The notes: generated by a model not told the origin, from the letters alone. A stretch of DNA of 64,000 bases from Polyangium mundeleinium (GCF_028369105.1 NZ_JAQNDO010000001.1:8216501-8280500); one strand, 5' to 3'; shown: positions 54,106-63,875, counted from the first letter of the stretch. Numbers and translations are program-made.

Positions 54106-57100
54106 ATGAACCTCTCGGCGATCGCCATCAAGCGTCCCGTTTTCACGGTGATGGTCGCGGTGGCGCTGCTCGTGCTCGGCGTCGTGGGCTACAAGCGCCT
54201 TGGCACGGATCTCTTCCCGGACGTCTCTTTCCCCGTCGCAAGCGTGACGATCGTGTATCCGGGCGCGAGCCCGGCCGAGATCGAGACGCAGATCTCGAAG
54301 CCGATCGAGGACGCGGTCGTGTCGCTGAACGGCATCGATCGCGTGCGCTCGTTCTCGCGGGAAGGCGTGTCGACCACGGTCGTGATCTTCAAGCTCGACG
54401 TGGATATTCAGGAGGCCGCGCAGCTCGTGCGCGAGCGCGTGGCGCAAGCCCGCTTCAAGCTGCCCAAGGACATCGAGGAGCCAGTCATTTCGCGCCTCGA
54501 CACGGGCGCGGCGCCGGTCCTCGTCTACACGCTCCGCGGCAAACGATCCCTGAGCCAGATCCGGGATTTTGCCGACGACGTGATCCGGCCGTCCCTCGAA
54601 CAGGTCGACGGCGTGGCGGCAGTGAACATCCGCGGCGGCGCCGAGCGCGAGGTGAAGGTGCTGCTGGATCGGGCGCGGATCGACGCGCTCGGCGTGCAAC
54701 CTTCGCAGATCGTGGCGGCGATCCGGGGCGCGAACCTGACGGTGCCCGCGGGGCGCTACGAGCAGGGGACGCGCGAGATCAGCGTGCGCGCGATGGGCGA
54801 GCTCGAAGCGGTCGATACGCTGCGTGATCTCGTGGTGTCGATGGCCCGCGACGGCTCGTCGGTGCGGCTGCGCGACGTGGCCGACGTGCAAGACGGCTTC
54901 GAGGACATGCGCACGCGCATTCGCGTGAACAACGAGGAAGCCGTGGCCTTCGAGGTCGTCAAGCAGAGCGGCCGCAACACGGTCGAGATCTGCCAGGGCA
55001 TCCGGACCCGGCTCGCGACGCTCGAAAAGCAGTTCCCCGAGGATCTCAAGACGTCGCTGATCATGGATCAGTCGACGTTCATCGAGGAGAACGCGCACGA
55101 GGTGCAGATCGCCATCTGGTTCGGCGGCGCGATGGCGATCCTGATCATCCTGATCTTCATGCTCGATCTGCGCTCGACGCTGATCAGCGCGGTCGCATTG
55201 CCGACGAGCGTCGTGGCGACGTTCTTCCTGATGTACGTGCTCGGCTTCACGCTGAACATGATGACGCTGCTCGGCCTGTCCTTGGCGATCGGCCTGCTCA
55301 TCGACGACGCGGTCGTGGTGCGCGAGAACATCTTCAAGCACCTGGAGCGCGGTGAACCACCCATGGAAGCCGCGCTGAACGGCACGAAGGAGATCGCGCT
55401 CAGCGTGCTCGCGACGACGTTGACCATCGTGGCGGTCTTCGTGCCCGTGGCGTTCATGGGCGGCATCGTGGGCCAGTTCTTCCGTCAGTTCGGGCTCACG
55501 GTCTCGGGGGCGGTTTTGGTGTCGCTCTTCGTGGCCTTCACGCTCGATCCGATGCTCTCGTCGCGGTTCTCGAAATCGATCGAGCACGGGGCAAAGGATC
55601 CATTCGCCTGGCTCAAGCGGCCGTTCGAGTGGGTCTTCCGCGCGATGGACGATTCCTATCGAGGGCTCCTCGGCTGGGTCGTGAAGCACAAGCTCGTGGT
55701 GGGGCTGCTCGCGTTCGGCACGCTCATCGGCTCGGGGCAGCTCATGGCGCTCATGGGCTCGGACTTCGTGAACCCCGAGGATCGCGGCGAGATGATGGTC
55801 GAGATCGAGCTGCCCGCGGGGACGGCGCTCGACGAGCTCGCCGCGCAATCGCTCGAAGCCGAAAAGAAGCTGCTCGCGCACCCGCAGGTCAAGACGCTCT
55901 ACGTGACGCTCGGGCCAGGCGGCGAGGTGAACAAGGCGCATTACCGCATCCTGACCACGAAGAAACACGAGCGGTCGATGCACATCGACCACATCAAGGA
56001 CGAGGTCCGCGCGATTGCGAAGAGCGTGCCGGGGGCGAACGTCGTCATCACGGATCCCGAGTTCGTGGAGGGCGCGGGCGTGCAGGCGCCGATCATGATC
56101 CTGGTGCGAGGCGATTCGTACGACGACATCCGCACCCTCGCCGATCAGGTCGCCGGCGCCCTTCAGACCACGGCGGGCGTGACGGACGTGCAGGTGAAGT
56201 TCTCGCCCGGCAAGCCCGAGATGCGGGTGAAGGTGGATCGGCAGCGCGCGGCCGATCAGGGCATCAGCGTGGCGCAGGTGGCGATGACGCTGCGCACCGC
56301 GATCGAGGGCGAGGAGGCGAGCAAGCTCCGGCAAGGCAAGGACGAGGTGCCGATTCGCGTGCAGATGCGCGAGGAGGATCGGGCGTCTCCGGCCGAGCTT
56401 TCGCGGCTGACGTTGTGGTCGCCGCGGGGCGCGGTGGCGCTCGCGGATGTCGCGCGGCTCGAAATGGGCGAGGGTCCGCAAGTGATCGAGCGCGAGGATC
56501 GGCAGCGGCAGATCGCCGTGTGGGCGTCGCCGCGGGGCCGCTCGCTCGGCGAGATCGTGGGCGAGCTCATGCCGAAGATCGACGCCCTGCAGAAGCCGAA
56601 GGGCACGTCGCTCGCCTACGACGGGCAGATCGAGCAGATGAACGACACGAACAGCTCGATGGGGACGGCGCTCTTGCTCGCGGTGATCTTCATCTACCTC
56701 GTGCTCGCGTCGCAGTTCGAGAGCTTCATCCACCCGCTGACGATCATGATGACCCTGCCGCTCGCGCTCGTCGGCGCGATCCTGGGGCTCTTCCTGATGG
56801 ATACGTCGATGGCCATGGGCGCGATGATCGGGATCATCCTGCTCATGGGCCTGGTCACGAAGAACGCGATCTTGCTCGTCGACCGGGCGATCGTGCGCGT
56901 GCGCGAGAACAACGAGACGCCGCTGCAGGCCATCCTGGAGGCGGGGCCGGAGCGGCTCCGTCCGATCCTGATGACGAGCGCCGCGATGGTGCTCGGCATG
57001 CTGCCGACCGCCCTCTCGAACGGCGAAGGCAGCGAGTTCCGCGCGCCAATGGCCATCGCGGTCATCGGCGGCGTCGTGAGCTCGACGTTGCTCTCGCTGA

Positions 57101-57204
57101 TCGTGATCCCCGCGCTGTACCTCGCCATCGAGAATGCGAAAGCGTGGCTCCGGGCGCGCGGCATCGTGAAGGGCGACGCCGAGCCCGCGCCCGCTGCCGA
57201 ATGA
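54106..57204 (+). CDS. RND efflux transporter permease, system 2
   Basis: A 1032-residue AcrB-like pump: IKRPVFTVMVAVALLVLGVV at the start, porter loops, the relay Asp pair in AIGLLIDDAVVVREN, and [20 protein letters not shown]. The second half repeats the layout (VIFIYLVLASQFESFIHPLT, GIILLMGLVTKNAILLVDRA). It lacks the His-rich insert of system 1. GCGAACGAGGACATCTC precedes the start. A GC hairpin follows the stop, and no outer-membrane factor is encoded. Confidence 0.95.
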   Translation: MNLSAIAIKRPVFTVMVAVALLVLGVVGYKRLGTDLFPDVSFPVASVTIVYPGASPAEIETQISKPIEDAVVSLNGIDRVRSFSREGVSTTVVIFKLDVDIQEAAQLVRERVAQARFKLPKDIEEPVISRLDTGAAPVLVYTLRGKRSLSQIRDFADDVIRPSLEQVDGVAAVNIRGGAEREVKVLLDRARIDALGVQPSQIVAAIRGANLTVPAGRYEQGTREISVRAMGELEAVDTLRDLVVSMARDGSSVRLRDVADVQDGFEDMRTRIRVNNEEAVAFEVVKQSGRNTVEICQGIRTRLATLEKQFPEDLKTSLIMDQSTFIEENAHEVQIAIWFGGAMAILIILIFMLDLRSTLISAVALPTSVVATFFLMYVLGFTLNMMTLLGLSLAIGLLIDDAVVVRENIFKHLERGEPPMEAALNGTKEIALSVLATTLTIVAVFVPVAFMGGIVGQFFRQFGLTVSGAVLVSLFVAFTLDPMLSSRFSKSIEHGAKDPFAWLKRPFEWVFRAMDDSYRGLLGWVVKHKLVVGLLAFGTLIGSGQLMALMGSDFVNPEDRGEMMVEIELPAGTALDELAAQSLEAEKKLLAHPQVKTLYVTLGPGGEVNKAHYRILTTKKHERSMHIDHIKDEVRAIAKSVPGANVVITDPEFVEGAGVQAPIMILVRGDSYDDIRTLADQVAGALQTTAGVTDVQVKFSPGKPEMRVKVDRQRAADQGISVAQVAMTLRTAIEGEEASKLRQGKDEVPIRVQMREEDRASPAELSRLTLWSPRGAVALADVARLEMGEGPQVIEREDRQRQIAVWASPRGRSLGEIVGELMPKIDALQKPKGTSLAYDGQIEQMNDTNSSMGTALLLAVIFIYLVLASQFESFIHPLTIMMTLPLALVGAILGLFLMDTSMAMGAMIGIILLMGLVTKNAILLVDRAIVRVRENNETPLQAILEAGPERLRPILMTSAAMVLGMLPTALSNGEGSEFRAPMAIAVIGGVVSSTLLSLIVIPALYLAIENAKAWLRARGIVKGDAEPAPAAE

Positions 57205-57210
57205 GCAAGC

Positions 57211-57227
57211 GGGGCCCACGCGGCCCC
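57211..57227 (+). terminator. hairpin after the RND system 2 operon
   Basis: GGGGCC at 57211-57216 pairs with GGCCCC at 57222-57227 (7 pairs with the flanking C-G), followed by GGTTGTTG. It is 7 bp after the pump stop. Confidence 0.5.
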
Positions 57228-57297
57228 GGTTGTTGACGTCCCTCCCCGAAAGCCCAAAGGAGCCGCTGCCCTGCTGCGAGAGGAGGCGCGCGCGCTC

Positions 57298-57771
57298 ATG
57301 GTCGGCAAGCTCAGCTCGGACGAGATCGAACGGGTCCTTGGGACTGAAATGATCGCCCACCTCGGCTGCCATGCCAGCGGCCGGACGTACGTCGTGCCCA
57401 TCACGTACGCGTACGAGGACGACTACATCTACGGCCACACGGGCGAGGGCCTGAAGCTCGCGATGATGCGCGAAAACCCGGAGGTCTGCGTCGAGGTCGA
57501 GAAGATCGACGGGCCCGCGCACTGGCGGAGCGTGATCGCGTGGGGCACGTTCGAGGAGCTCGCCGGGCGGGACGCTGCGCATGCGCTGCAGGTCCTCCTG
57601 GAGCGGTATTTCTCGCGTGAGGCGAGCGAGACCGCGCGCGGACCTCTCGGGCCTCATCGTCAAGGCGCGGTTCACCCGGACGCACACCTCTTTCGCATCC
57701 ACCTCACCGAAAAGACCGGGCGGTTCGAGGATGGCGCGCGAAAGCGGCCGCGACCGACCCTCGTTCGTTAA
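57298..57771 (+). CDS. pyridoxamine 5'-phosphate oxidase-fold flavoprotein (NimA-like)
   Basis: A 157-residue FMN-binding split-barrel protein. Visible are LSSDEIERVLGTEMIAHLGC, YVVPITYAYEDDYIYGHTGE with GLKLAMMRENPEVCVEVEKI, and SVIAWGTFEELAG. This order matches small PNPOx-like proteins, including NimA-type nitroimidazole reductases and haem-degrading relatives. The C-terminal 35 residues are more Arg/Pro-rich and may be slightly eroded. GAGAGGAGG lies about 11 bases upstream of ATG 57298. It follows the RND operon but after a hairpin, so it probably has its own promoter. Confidence 0.85.
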   Translation: MVGKLSSDEIERVLGTEMIAHLGCHASGRTYVVPITYAYEDDYIYGHTGEGLKLAMMRENPEVCVEVEKIDGPAHWRSVIAWGTFEELAGRDAAHALQVLLERYFSREASETARGPLGPHRQGAVHPDAHLFRIHLTEKTGRFEDGARKRPRPTLVR

Positions 57772-57940
57772 GTTTGTCACAGTGCAAACCGCCAAAAACA
57801 TGGCTCCGAACAGGTTTCACCAGGGACATGCGGGCGGTTCGTCCTTCTGCGTGCCGATCGGGTGAAGTCGCTCGGGGCGTCTCTGGTTTTGCGTTCGTCC
57901 CGGCGTGCCTCCGTGGTAGACGCGGCGCAGAGGGACAATC

Positions 57941-60900
57941 ATGCGCAGGACCACGAAGCTGACCTTGATGGCATTCGCCCTCCTTTCCACCGGCACAGGC
58001 TGTGAGATCATCGCCGCGGTGGATCGGAGCCAGATCGACCAGTCGACGGGCACCGGCACGGGAGGGACCGGGGGCGTTGGCGGCATGGGCCCCGGCTCCG
58101 GCGGCATGGGCCCGGGTTCGGGCGGCATGGGCGGCGGCGGCATGGGCGGCGGCGGCATGGGCGGCCTCGGCGGTATGGGCGGCGGCGGCATGGGCGGCCT
58201 CGGCGGTATGGGCGGCGGCGGCATGGGCGGCCTCGGCGGTATGGGTGGCACCGGTGGTATGGGCGGCGCCGGTGGTATGGGTGGCGCCGGTGGTATGGGC
58301 GGCACCGGCGGTATGGGCGGCACCGGCGGTATGGGCGGCTCCGGCGGTATGGGTGGCGCCGGTGGTATGGGCGGCGCCGGCGGGGCCGGCGGCGGCAGCC
58401 CGCAGTGTACCGTCCCTGCAAATTGCCCTCCCACGGGGAGCGAATGCGTGGTCGCCACCTGCGATGCGGGGACGTGCGGCACGGCGTTCGTGAATGCCGG
58501 CACGCAGGTCGCGACCCAGCAAGACGGCAATTGCAAGGTCGATGAATGTGACGGCGCCGGGAATGTGGTCAGCGTCTCCGACGACACCGACCTGCCCGAC
58601 GACGACAACGAGTGCACGAGCGATTCCTGCGCGAATGGCACACCGACCTACATGAACGTGATGGCGGGCGCGGCGTGCGGCGCCGGCATGAACCTGCTTT
58701 GCGACGGAATGGGCGCGTGTGTCGGCTGCGTGACCACGGCCGATTGCCAGGGCCAGGACACGGCCTGCCAGACCCGCACCTGCACGACCGGCGTTTGCGG
58801 CGTCAACAACGCCTCGCAGGGCACGGCCGCGGGGGATCCGACGGACGGCGATTGCAAGCGGGATATCTGCGACGGCAATGGCAACATCGTCCCCGTGGAC
58901 GACGCCACGGATCTGCCGGCCGAGGACAACAACGCATGCACCGTGGCGGCGTGTGATCCGACGAATGGACCGGTGCAGAATCCGGTTGTCGTCAACGACA
59001 ACGACCTTTGCACGACCGACGCGTGTGATCCGGTGACCGGCGTCTCCCACACGCCCGTCAACATCAACGACAACGACCTTTGCACGGCCGACGCGTGTGA
59101 TCCGGCGACCGGCGTCTCCCACACGCCCGTCACCATCGACGACAACAACGTTTGCACGACCGACACGTGCGACCCGGCGACCGGCGTCTCCCACACGAAT
59201 CTGCCGGCGGGCTCGGACTGCGGCAATGGCAACCAGTGCAACGGCATGGGCCAGTGCGTCGGCTGCACCACGGCCGCGGATTGCCCCGGCCAGGTCACCG
59301 AGTGCGGCGCGCCGGTTTGCAATGCCGGCGTCTGCGGTATGACGTTCGCGCCTTCCGGCACGCCACTCGTGACGCAGATGCCCGGTGATTGCACGTCGGC
59401 GGTCTGCAACGGCATGGGCGGGACGACAACGGTGCAGGACAACGCCGACCTGCCGGACGACGGGAACCAGTGCACGCTCGACGTCTGCACCAACGGCATA
59501 CCGTCGAACCCGCCCGTCCCCGTGGGTACGGCGTGCAATCAAAATGGGGGCACGCAATGCGACGGCGCGGGGATCTGCGTCGCGCCGGTGGCGCCGACAG
59601 TCACGGCGACGACGCCCGCGGATGGGGCGCTCGACGTGCCGGTGGGCTCGACGATCGCCGTGACTTTCAGCACCGCGATGAACCCGGCCACGCTGACGGC
59701 AGCGACCGAGACCGGGGCTTGCACCGGGTCGATCCAGATCTCGACGGACAATTTTGCCTCGTGCCTCGGATTCGCGTCGGCCACGCCGACGATGAGCATG
59801 GGCAACACCGTCGCGACGCTCGTCCCGGCGCCGGCCCTCTCGTACTTCTCGGCATACAAGATCCGCGTGACGACGGGCGCGCAGAATGCAGCGGGTACGC
59901 CGCTCGCCGCCGCGTATACGACACCAGACGGGTTCTTGACGGCGGAGCCGGCGAATTCGTGTGTGGGTTCGATCGTGATCAGCCAGGTGTATGGTGGCGG
60001 CGGAAACGCGAACGCCCAGTACAACCACGATTTCGTGGAGCTGCACAACCGTGGAGCGACGCCCGTGAACCTCACGGGGTGGAGCTTGCAATACACGAGC
60101 GCGACGGGCACGACCTGGTCGAACAACAACCTGGCGCTCAGTGGGACGATCCAGGCTGGCGGATATTTCCTGGTGCAACTCGCCACGGGCGGAGCGGTGG
60201 GAGCGGCCCTCCCCACCCCCGATCAGACAAACAGCACCATGAACCTGTCCGGCACGACCGGGAAGCTGGCGCTCGTGAGCAATACGACGGCGCTTTCGGG
60301 GGCCTGCCCGATCGGCGGGGCCGTCGTGGACTTCATTGGGTTCGGTCCCACCGCGAACTGCTCGGAGACCGCCGTGGCCTCGGTCCTGTCCAATGCGCAA
60401 TCGGCGCAGCGCAATGGCGCAGGTTGCACGGACACGGGCAACAACTCGGCCGACTTCACGGCGGCCGCGCCGGCCCCCCGCAACTCCGCGTCGGCTGTGC
60501 TCGTTTGTGGCTGCCCCATCGTGGGGACGGCGAACGAGTCGGGCGCCACGACGGAAATCGATTATTGCAACGTCCAGTTCCCGGCGAGCGCCACCGTAGC
60601 CGCCGGTCAAGTGAGCCCGACGATTTACGGTCGTGTCTTCGACGCCGGCTTCACGGAGGCAGCCGGCGCGAACGCCGCCATCGTGGCCGAGCTCGGGTTT
60701 GGCCCGGCGAACGTGAACCCGACGACGCAGAGCGGGTATAACTTCGTCCCGGCGACGTTCAACATCCAGGTGGGCAACGACGACGAGTACCAGGCCTCGT
60801 TCACGGCGCCTGCGACGCCCGGCTCGTACCGGTACGTCTATCGCTTCAGCCACAACGCCGGGTCGAGCTGGACCTATTGTGATCTCAATGGTGCCGGTTC

Positions 60901-60958
60901 AAACGCCGGTCTCACCTTCGAGGTCACCGAGCTGCCCATCCTCAGCGTCATCCCCTGA
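57941..60958 (+). CDS. large lipoprotein with Gly-Gly-Met repeats, Cys repeats, SbsA-Ig and lamin-tail domains
   Basis: A 1005-residue surface lipoprotein (LLSTGTGC, Cys21). Residues about 35-150 are Gly/Met repeats: an 11-residue unit (GGGGMGGLGGM) three times, then a 6-residue unit (GG-x-GGM) about eight times. Residues 150-545 are Cys-rich, including three 24-residue repeats with LCTTDACDPVTGVSHTPV. Residues about 550-660 are SbsA/Big_5 Ig-like (TATTPADGALDVPVGSTIAV). Residues about 673-850 are a lamin-tail domain (GSIVISQVYGGGGNANAQYN, FVELHNRGATPVNLTGW). A further beta-rich domain ends the protein. Modular surface proteins of this kind are typical of Polyangiales. A strong hairpin follows. 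Confidence 0.9.
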   Translation: MRRTTKLTLMAFALLSTGTGCEIIAAVDRSQIDQSTGTGTGGTGGVGGMGPGSGGMGPGSGGMGGGGMGGGGMGGLGGMGGGGMGGLGGMGGGGMGGLGGMGGTGGMGGAGGMGGAGGMGGTGGMGGTGGMGGSGGMGGAGGMGGAGGAGGGSPQCTVPANCPPTGSECVVATCDAGTCGTAFVNAGTQVATQQDGNCKVDECDGAGNVVSVSDDTDLPDDDNECTSDSCANGTPTYMNVMAGAACGAGMNLLCDGMGACVGCVTTADCQGQDTACQTRTCTTGVCGVNNASQGTAAGDPTDGDCKRDICDGNGNIVPVDDATDLPAEDNNACTVAACDPTNGPVQNPVVVNDNDLCTTDACDPVTGVSHTPVNINDNDLCTADACDPATGVSHTPVTIDDNNVCTTDTCDPATGVSHTNLPAGSDCGNGNQCNGMGQCVGCTTAADCPGQVTECGAPVCNAGVCGMTFAPSGTPLVTQMPGDCTSAVCNGMGGTTTVQDNADLPDDGNQCTLDVCTNGIPSNPPVPVGTACNQNGGTQCDGAGICVAPVAPTVTATTPADGALDVPVGSTIAVTFSTAMNPATLTAATETGACTGSIQISTDNFASCLGFASATPTMSMGNTVATLVPAPALSYFSAYKIRVTTGAQNAAGTPLAAAYTTPDGFLTAEPANSCVGSIVISQVYGGGGNANAQYNHDFVELHNRGATPVNLTGWSLQYTSATGTTWSNNNLALSGTIQAGGYFLVQLATGGAVGAALPTPDQTNSTMNLSGTTGKLALVSNTTALSGACPIGGAVVDFIGFGPTANCSETAVASVLSNAQSAQRNGAGCTDTGNNSADFTAAAPAPRNSASAVLVCGCPIVGTANESGATTEIDYCNVQFPASATVAAGQVSPTIYGRVFDAGFTEAAGANAAIVAELGFGPANVNPTTQSGYNFVPATFNIQVGNDDEYQASFTAPATPGSYRYVYRFSHNAGSSWTYCDLNGAGSNAGLTFEVTELPILSVIP

Positions 60959-60973
60959 CGTCCCTCCCTCCCC

Positions 60974-60998
60974 GAGGAAGGCCCGCGCGGCCTTCCTC
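60974..60998 (+). terminator. strong hairpin after the lamin-tail gene
   Basis: GAGGAAGGCC at 60974-60983 pairs perfectly with 60989-60998 around CGCGC and is followed by a CT-rich tract (CTCCTTCCTCGC). A likely transcription terminator. Confidence 0.7.
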
Positions 60999-61087
60999 CT
61001 CCTTCCTCGCGGACAAGCCCTTCTCGCCGCGTCCCTGATGGGGTATCCATCGGGCTTGCCTCTATGCTTTTGCAGCGCGAGGGATCG

Positions 61088-62098
61088 ATGCGCAGAGACC
61101 TTCTACGTCGTGCCCTGATCCTGGGCTTCGCCACCCTGCCCGTCGCCATCGTGGCGAGCCAGACCGCCGCGGGGTGCGGCTCCAAGGAACCCCCCGACGT
61201 CATCGGACAAGCCACCACGTCGTCCTCCACGACCGGCACGGGCGGCACAGGCGGCAGCGGCGGCAACGGTGGCAACGGCGGCGCGAGTTCGTCCTCGTCC
61301 TCCTCGGGCACGGGCGGCGCGGGCACGGGCGGCGCGGGCAACGGCGGCATGGGCGGCGCCGGCGGCATGGGCGGCGCCACGAGCTCCAGCAGCAGCGGGA
61401 TGTTCATCGACGACGCAGGCGCGAAGGCGTGCCCCTCCATCACGAACACGGCGGCCATGGTCGCCGTGCCGGGGTGGGACGGGAAGGCGTATTGCATCGA
61501 CGCCACCGAGGTGACGAACGCTCAATACGCGAGCTGGCTCGAAAGCAGTCCGAGCCTCGCGAACCAGAGCGCGCTCTGCGCGTCGAACGTCTCGTTCACG
61601 CCCTCCTCCGGCGTCCCGCCGAAGGACGTTTATCCGGTCGGATCCGTCGACTGGTGTGACGCCTTCGCGTATTGCAAGGCCGTGGGCAAGCGGCTCTGCG
61701 GTCGCATCGGCGGCGGCCCGGCGCCTTATTACGCGCACGATGACGCCTCGCGCAACCAGTGGTTCAGCGCGTGCAGCCACGGCGACACGCAGGCGTTTCC
61801 TTATGGTCCGGCGTACGACGCGAACGCCTGCAACGTGAAGGACGCGGCCTATGGCGCGGTCCTGCCCGTGGGCACGCTCGCGAGCTGCGGGGGCGGGTTC
61901 GACGGGCTCGTCGACATGAGCGGCAACGTGTGGGAATGGGAGGATTCGTGTATCCCCGCGGAGGGCGGCGTGGACGTCTGCCGTCGCCGCGGCGGATCGT
62001 TCTCGAGCTCGGCGGACAACGTCGATTGTGACGTCGCGAGCTCGCGGCCGCGCGACGCCGCGGAGGCGAACACGGGCTTCCGATGCTGCGCCGATTGA
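61088..62098 (+). CDS. SUMF1-fold lipoprotein, first of tandem pair
   Basis: A 336-residue lipoprotein (SQTAAGC, Cys30) with a Gly/Ser/Thr spacer (about 46-104) and a SUMF1-fold domain at about 110-335. Motifs: YCIDATEVTNAQYASWLESS, VDWCDAFAYCKAVGKRLCGR, DMSGNVWEWEDSC, CRRRGGSFSSS and NTGFRCC. The formylglycine-generating Cys pair is not present (VDCDVASSRP), so sulfatase activation is unlikely; the fold may bind ligands or carry out another reaction. Start 61088 begins the signal. The stop is inside the next gene (16-bp overlap), indicating co-translation. Confidence 0.9.
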   Translation: MRRDLLRRALILGFATLPVAIVASQTAAGCGSKEPPDVIGQATTSSSTTGTGGTGGSGGNGGNGGASSSSSSSGTGGAGTGGAGNGGMGGAGGMGGATSSSSSGMFIDDAGAKACPSITNTAAMVAVPGWDGKAYCIDATEVTNAQYASWLESSPSLANQSALCASNVSFTPSSGVPPKDVYPVGSVDWCDAFAYCKAVGKRLCGRIGGGPAPYYAHDDASRNQWFSACSHGDTQAFPYGPAYDANACNVKDAAYGAVLPVGTLASCGGGFDGLVDMSGNVWEWEDSCIPAEGGVDVCRRRGGSFSSSADNVDCDVASSRPRDAAEANTGFRCCAD

Positions 62099-62886
62099 TC
62101 CTCGCCGCCTCGGCGCTCGGGCTCGTCGCCGCGGCCCTTGGCTGCGAGGGCGGAACGGAAGCGAGCGGCGGGACGACGGGCACGTTCGTCGACGACGCGG
62201 GCGCCTTGACGTGCCCGGACGTACCCGGGACGCCGCCCATGATCGCGCTCGGCGGCTGGGACGGCCGGGCGTATTGCATCGACACGATCGAGGTGACGAA
62301 CGCACATTATGCCGCGTGGCTGGAGACGTCTCCAGACACGAGCGGACAGCGCCCCGATTGCGCCGGGAATGCGACGTTCGTGCCTTCGTCAGGGGCGCCG
62401 CCGAAGAACGACTATCCCGTGGTGAATGTCGATTTCTGCGACGCGGTCGCCTTCTGCGCGGCCTTCGGCAAGCGCCTCTGCGGGCGCATCACCGGCGGGC
62501 CCACGCCTTATTTCGGGCACGACGACCCCGCGCAGAGCCAGTGGCACAGCGCCTGCACGCACGGCGGTGAGATGCCCTTCCCGTACGGCTCGACCTACGA
62601 TCCGAATGCGTGCAATGGCGGCGATGCCAAATACGGAGCCCCCCTCGTCGCGTTCGTGCTCCCGGGCTGCGGGGGCGGTTCGGAGGGGCTCGTCGACATG
62701 AGCGGCAACGTATGGGAATGGGAAGACGCGTGTATTCAGGGCGACGGCGGCGTCCCCGAATGCCGGCGGCGCGGCGGATCGTTTTCGAGCTCGGCGAAAT
62801 ACATGAGCTGCGACGCGAGGAGCTCTCGGCCCATCGATGCGGCCGAGGACAACACGGGCTTCCGTTGCTGCACGGGGGGCTCGTGA
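62083..62886 (+). CDS. SUMF1-fold lipoprotein, second of tandem pair
   Basis: A 267-residue paralogue of the preceding gene with a shorter spacer: lipobox VAAALGC (Cys21), then YCIDTIEVTNAHYAAWLETS, VDFCDAVAFCAAFGKRLCGR, DMSGNVWEWEDAC, CRRRGGSFSSS and NTGFRCC. The two share most conserved positions across the whole domain, so they arose by duplication. As in its partner, a single Cys stands where true formylglycine-generating enzymes have two. It overlaps the gene before (16 bp) and the gene after (GTGA). Confidence 0.9.
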   Translation: MLRRLILAASALGLVAAALGCEGGTEASGGTTGTFVDDAGALTCPDVPGTPPMIALGGWDGRAYCIDTIEVTNAHYAAWLETSPDTSGQRPDCAGNATFVPSSGAPPKNDYPVVNVDFCDAVAFCAAFGKRLCGRITGGPTPYFGHDDPAQSQWHSACTHGGEMPFPYGSTYDPNACNGGDAKYGAPLVAFVLPGCGGGSEGLVDMSGNVWEWEDACIQGDGGVPECRRRGGSFSSSAKYMSCDARSSRPIDAAEDNTGFRCCTGGS

Positions 62887-63875
62887 ACCGGGCCGCCCTT
62901 CCGATCGTCCTTGCCTGTGTCGCCGGGTGTGGCGGCGGAGGAGGGAGCCTGCCTCCACACGCATGGGCCACGCGGCCCGCGCCACCTCCCGCGACGCAAG
63001 GCGAGCGGACGAACACGGGGTCGAGCGACGCGGAGGACGACGACAAGTCCGCCTGGCGGCCCGGTCGATTCATGACGCAGGCCGTCGGGCTCGTGACGGG
63101 CGCCGCGCAACGATTCGAGCGGCAATCACGCTTCGGCTTCGACGAGGACGCCTCCTGCGTGCTCGGCGCATTCCTCGAAAATGGCCGCGAGGTGTCGGTC
63201 ACGCGCCCGCTCCGGGCCGGGGTGCGTTACGTGATTCTCGGCGGCGGCTCGGACGGCGTCGAGGATCTCGATCTCGCCGTGGAGAGCCCCGAAGGCAAGG
63301 TCATCGCGGCCGATACGATGGACGACGCGCAGCCGGTCGTCGAGCTCACGCCGCCCGTGGACGGCAAATACCGCATTCGCCTGGCGAACGCGAGAAAAGG
63401 CGAAGGCGGCGGGTTCGGCGTCGTCGCCATCATGCGGGAGGGCGGCCAGTCGATCTCGGTGCGTCGTTTCGTCGACTCGTTCGGCCAGACCCTCTCGAAC
63501 GCGGCGCGCGCCTCGCACCTCGTCGCGCGGAAGATGGAGGGCTCGCAGGGCCTCGCGTTCCACGCCGACGGCGAGTGGTCGTTCTTCGGGACGATCCTCG
63601 CCGAGGAAGAGGGCATCCAGACGGGCGGGCTCGAGCTCGAAGCGCCGCTCAGCGTGGTCCTCGCGGGCGCCGATGGTCGGACCGATGACATCAATCTGGA
63701 GGTCCTCGACGTGACGACGAACGAGATCGCCGGCCGCGACGAGGCCGAGGACGCGTCGCCCGTCGTCGCGCTCAAACCCACGAAAGGGCACACGTACAAG
63801 GTCTCGGTGACGAACGTGAAGGGCCGTGGGCCCTCGCTCGTGGCGATGCTCATCCTCGACCTCGACGTCCCGTGA
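62883..63875 (+). CDS. beta-rich lipoprotein downstream of the SUMF1 pair
   Basis: A 330-residue predicted lipoprotein (ALPIVLACVAGC). Two similar beta-domains each have a DxDLxVxSP-type strand: VEDLDLAVESPEGKVIAADT with DDAQPVVELTPPVDGKYRIR, and DDINLEVLDVTTNEIAGRDE with DASPVVALKPTKGHTYKVSV. This resembles bacterial pre-peptidase C-terminal-like beta sandwiches. GTG 62883 overlaps the upstream stop (GTGA), so it is the third gene of the tandem SUMF1 unit and may be its partner at the surface. No catalytic motif was found. Confidence 0.82.
   Translation: MNRAALPIVLACVAGCGGGGGSLPPHAWATRPAPPPATQGERTNTGSSDAEDDDKSAWRPGRFMTQAVGLVTGAAQRFERQSRFGFDEDASCVLGAFLENGREVSVTRPLRAGVRYVILGGGSDGVEDLDLAVESPEGKVIAADTMDDAQPVVELTPPVDGKYRIRLANARKGEGGGFGVVAIMREGGQSISVRRFVDSFGQTLSNAARASHLVARKMEGSQGLAFHADGEWSFFGTILAEEEGIQTGGLELEAPLSVVLAGADGRTDDINLEVLDVTTNEIAGRDEAEDASPVVALKPTKGHTYKVSVTNVKGRGPSLVAMLILDLDVP

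Noticed and set aside
54082-57801. Minus-strand 1239-residue frame across RND system 2
   Set aside because: Same shadow pattern as above, opposite to an intact pump.
57704-60853. Minus-strand 1049-residue frame across the lamin-tail gene, with an Ala-His-Thr repeat section
   Set aside because: The repeats are only the reverse complement of the Gly-Gly-Met and Cys repeats; the plus strand has a signal, lipobox and known domains.
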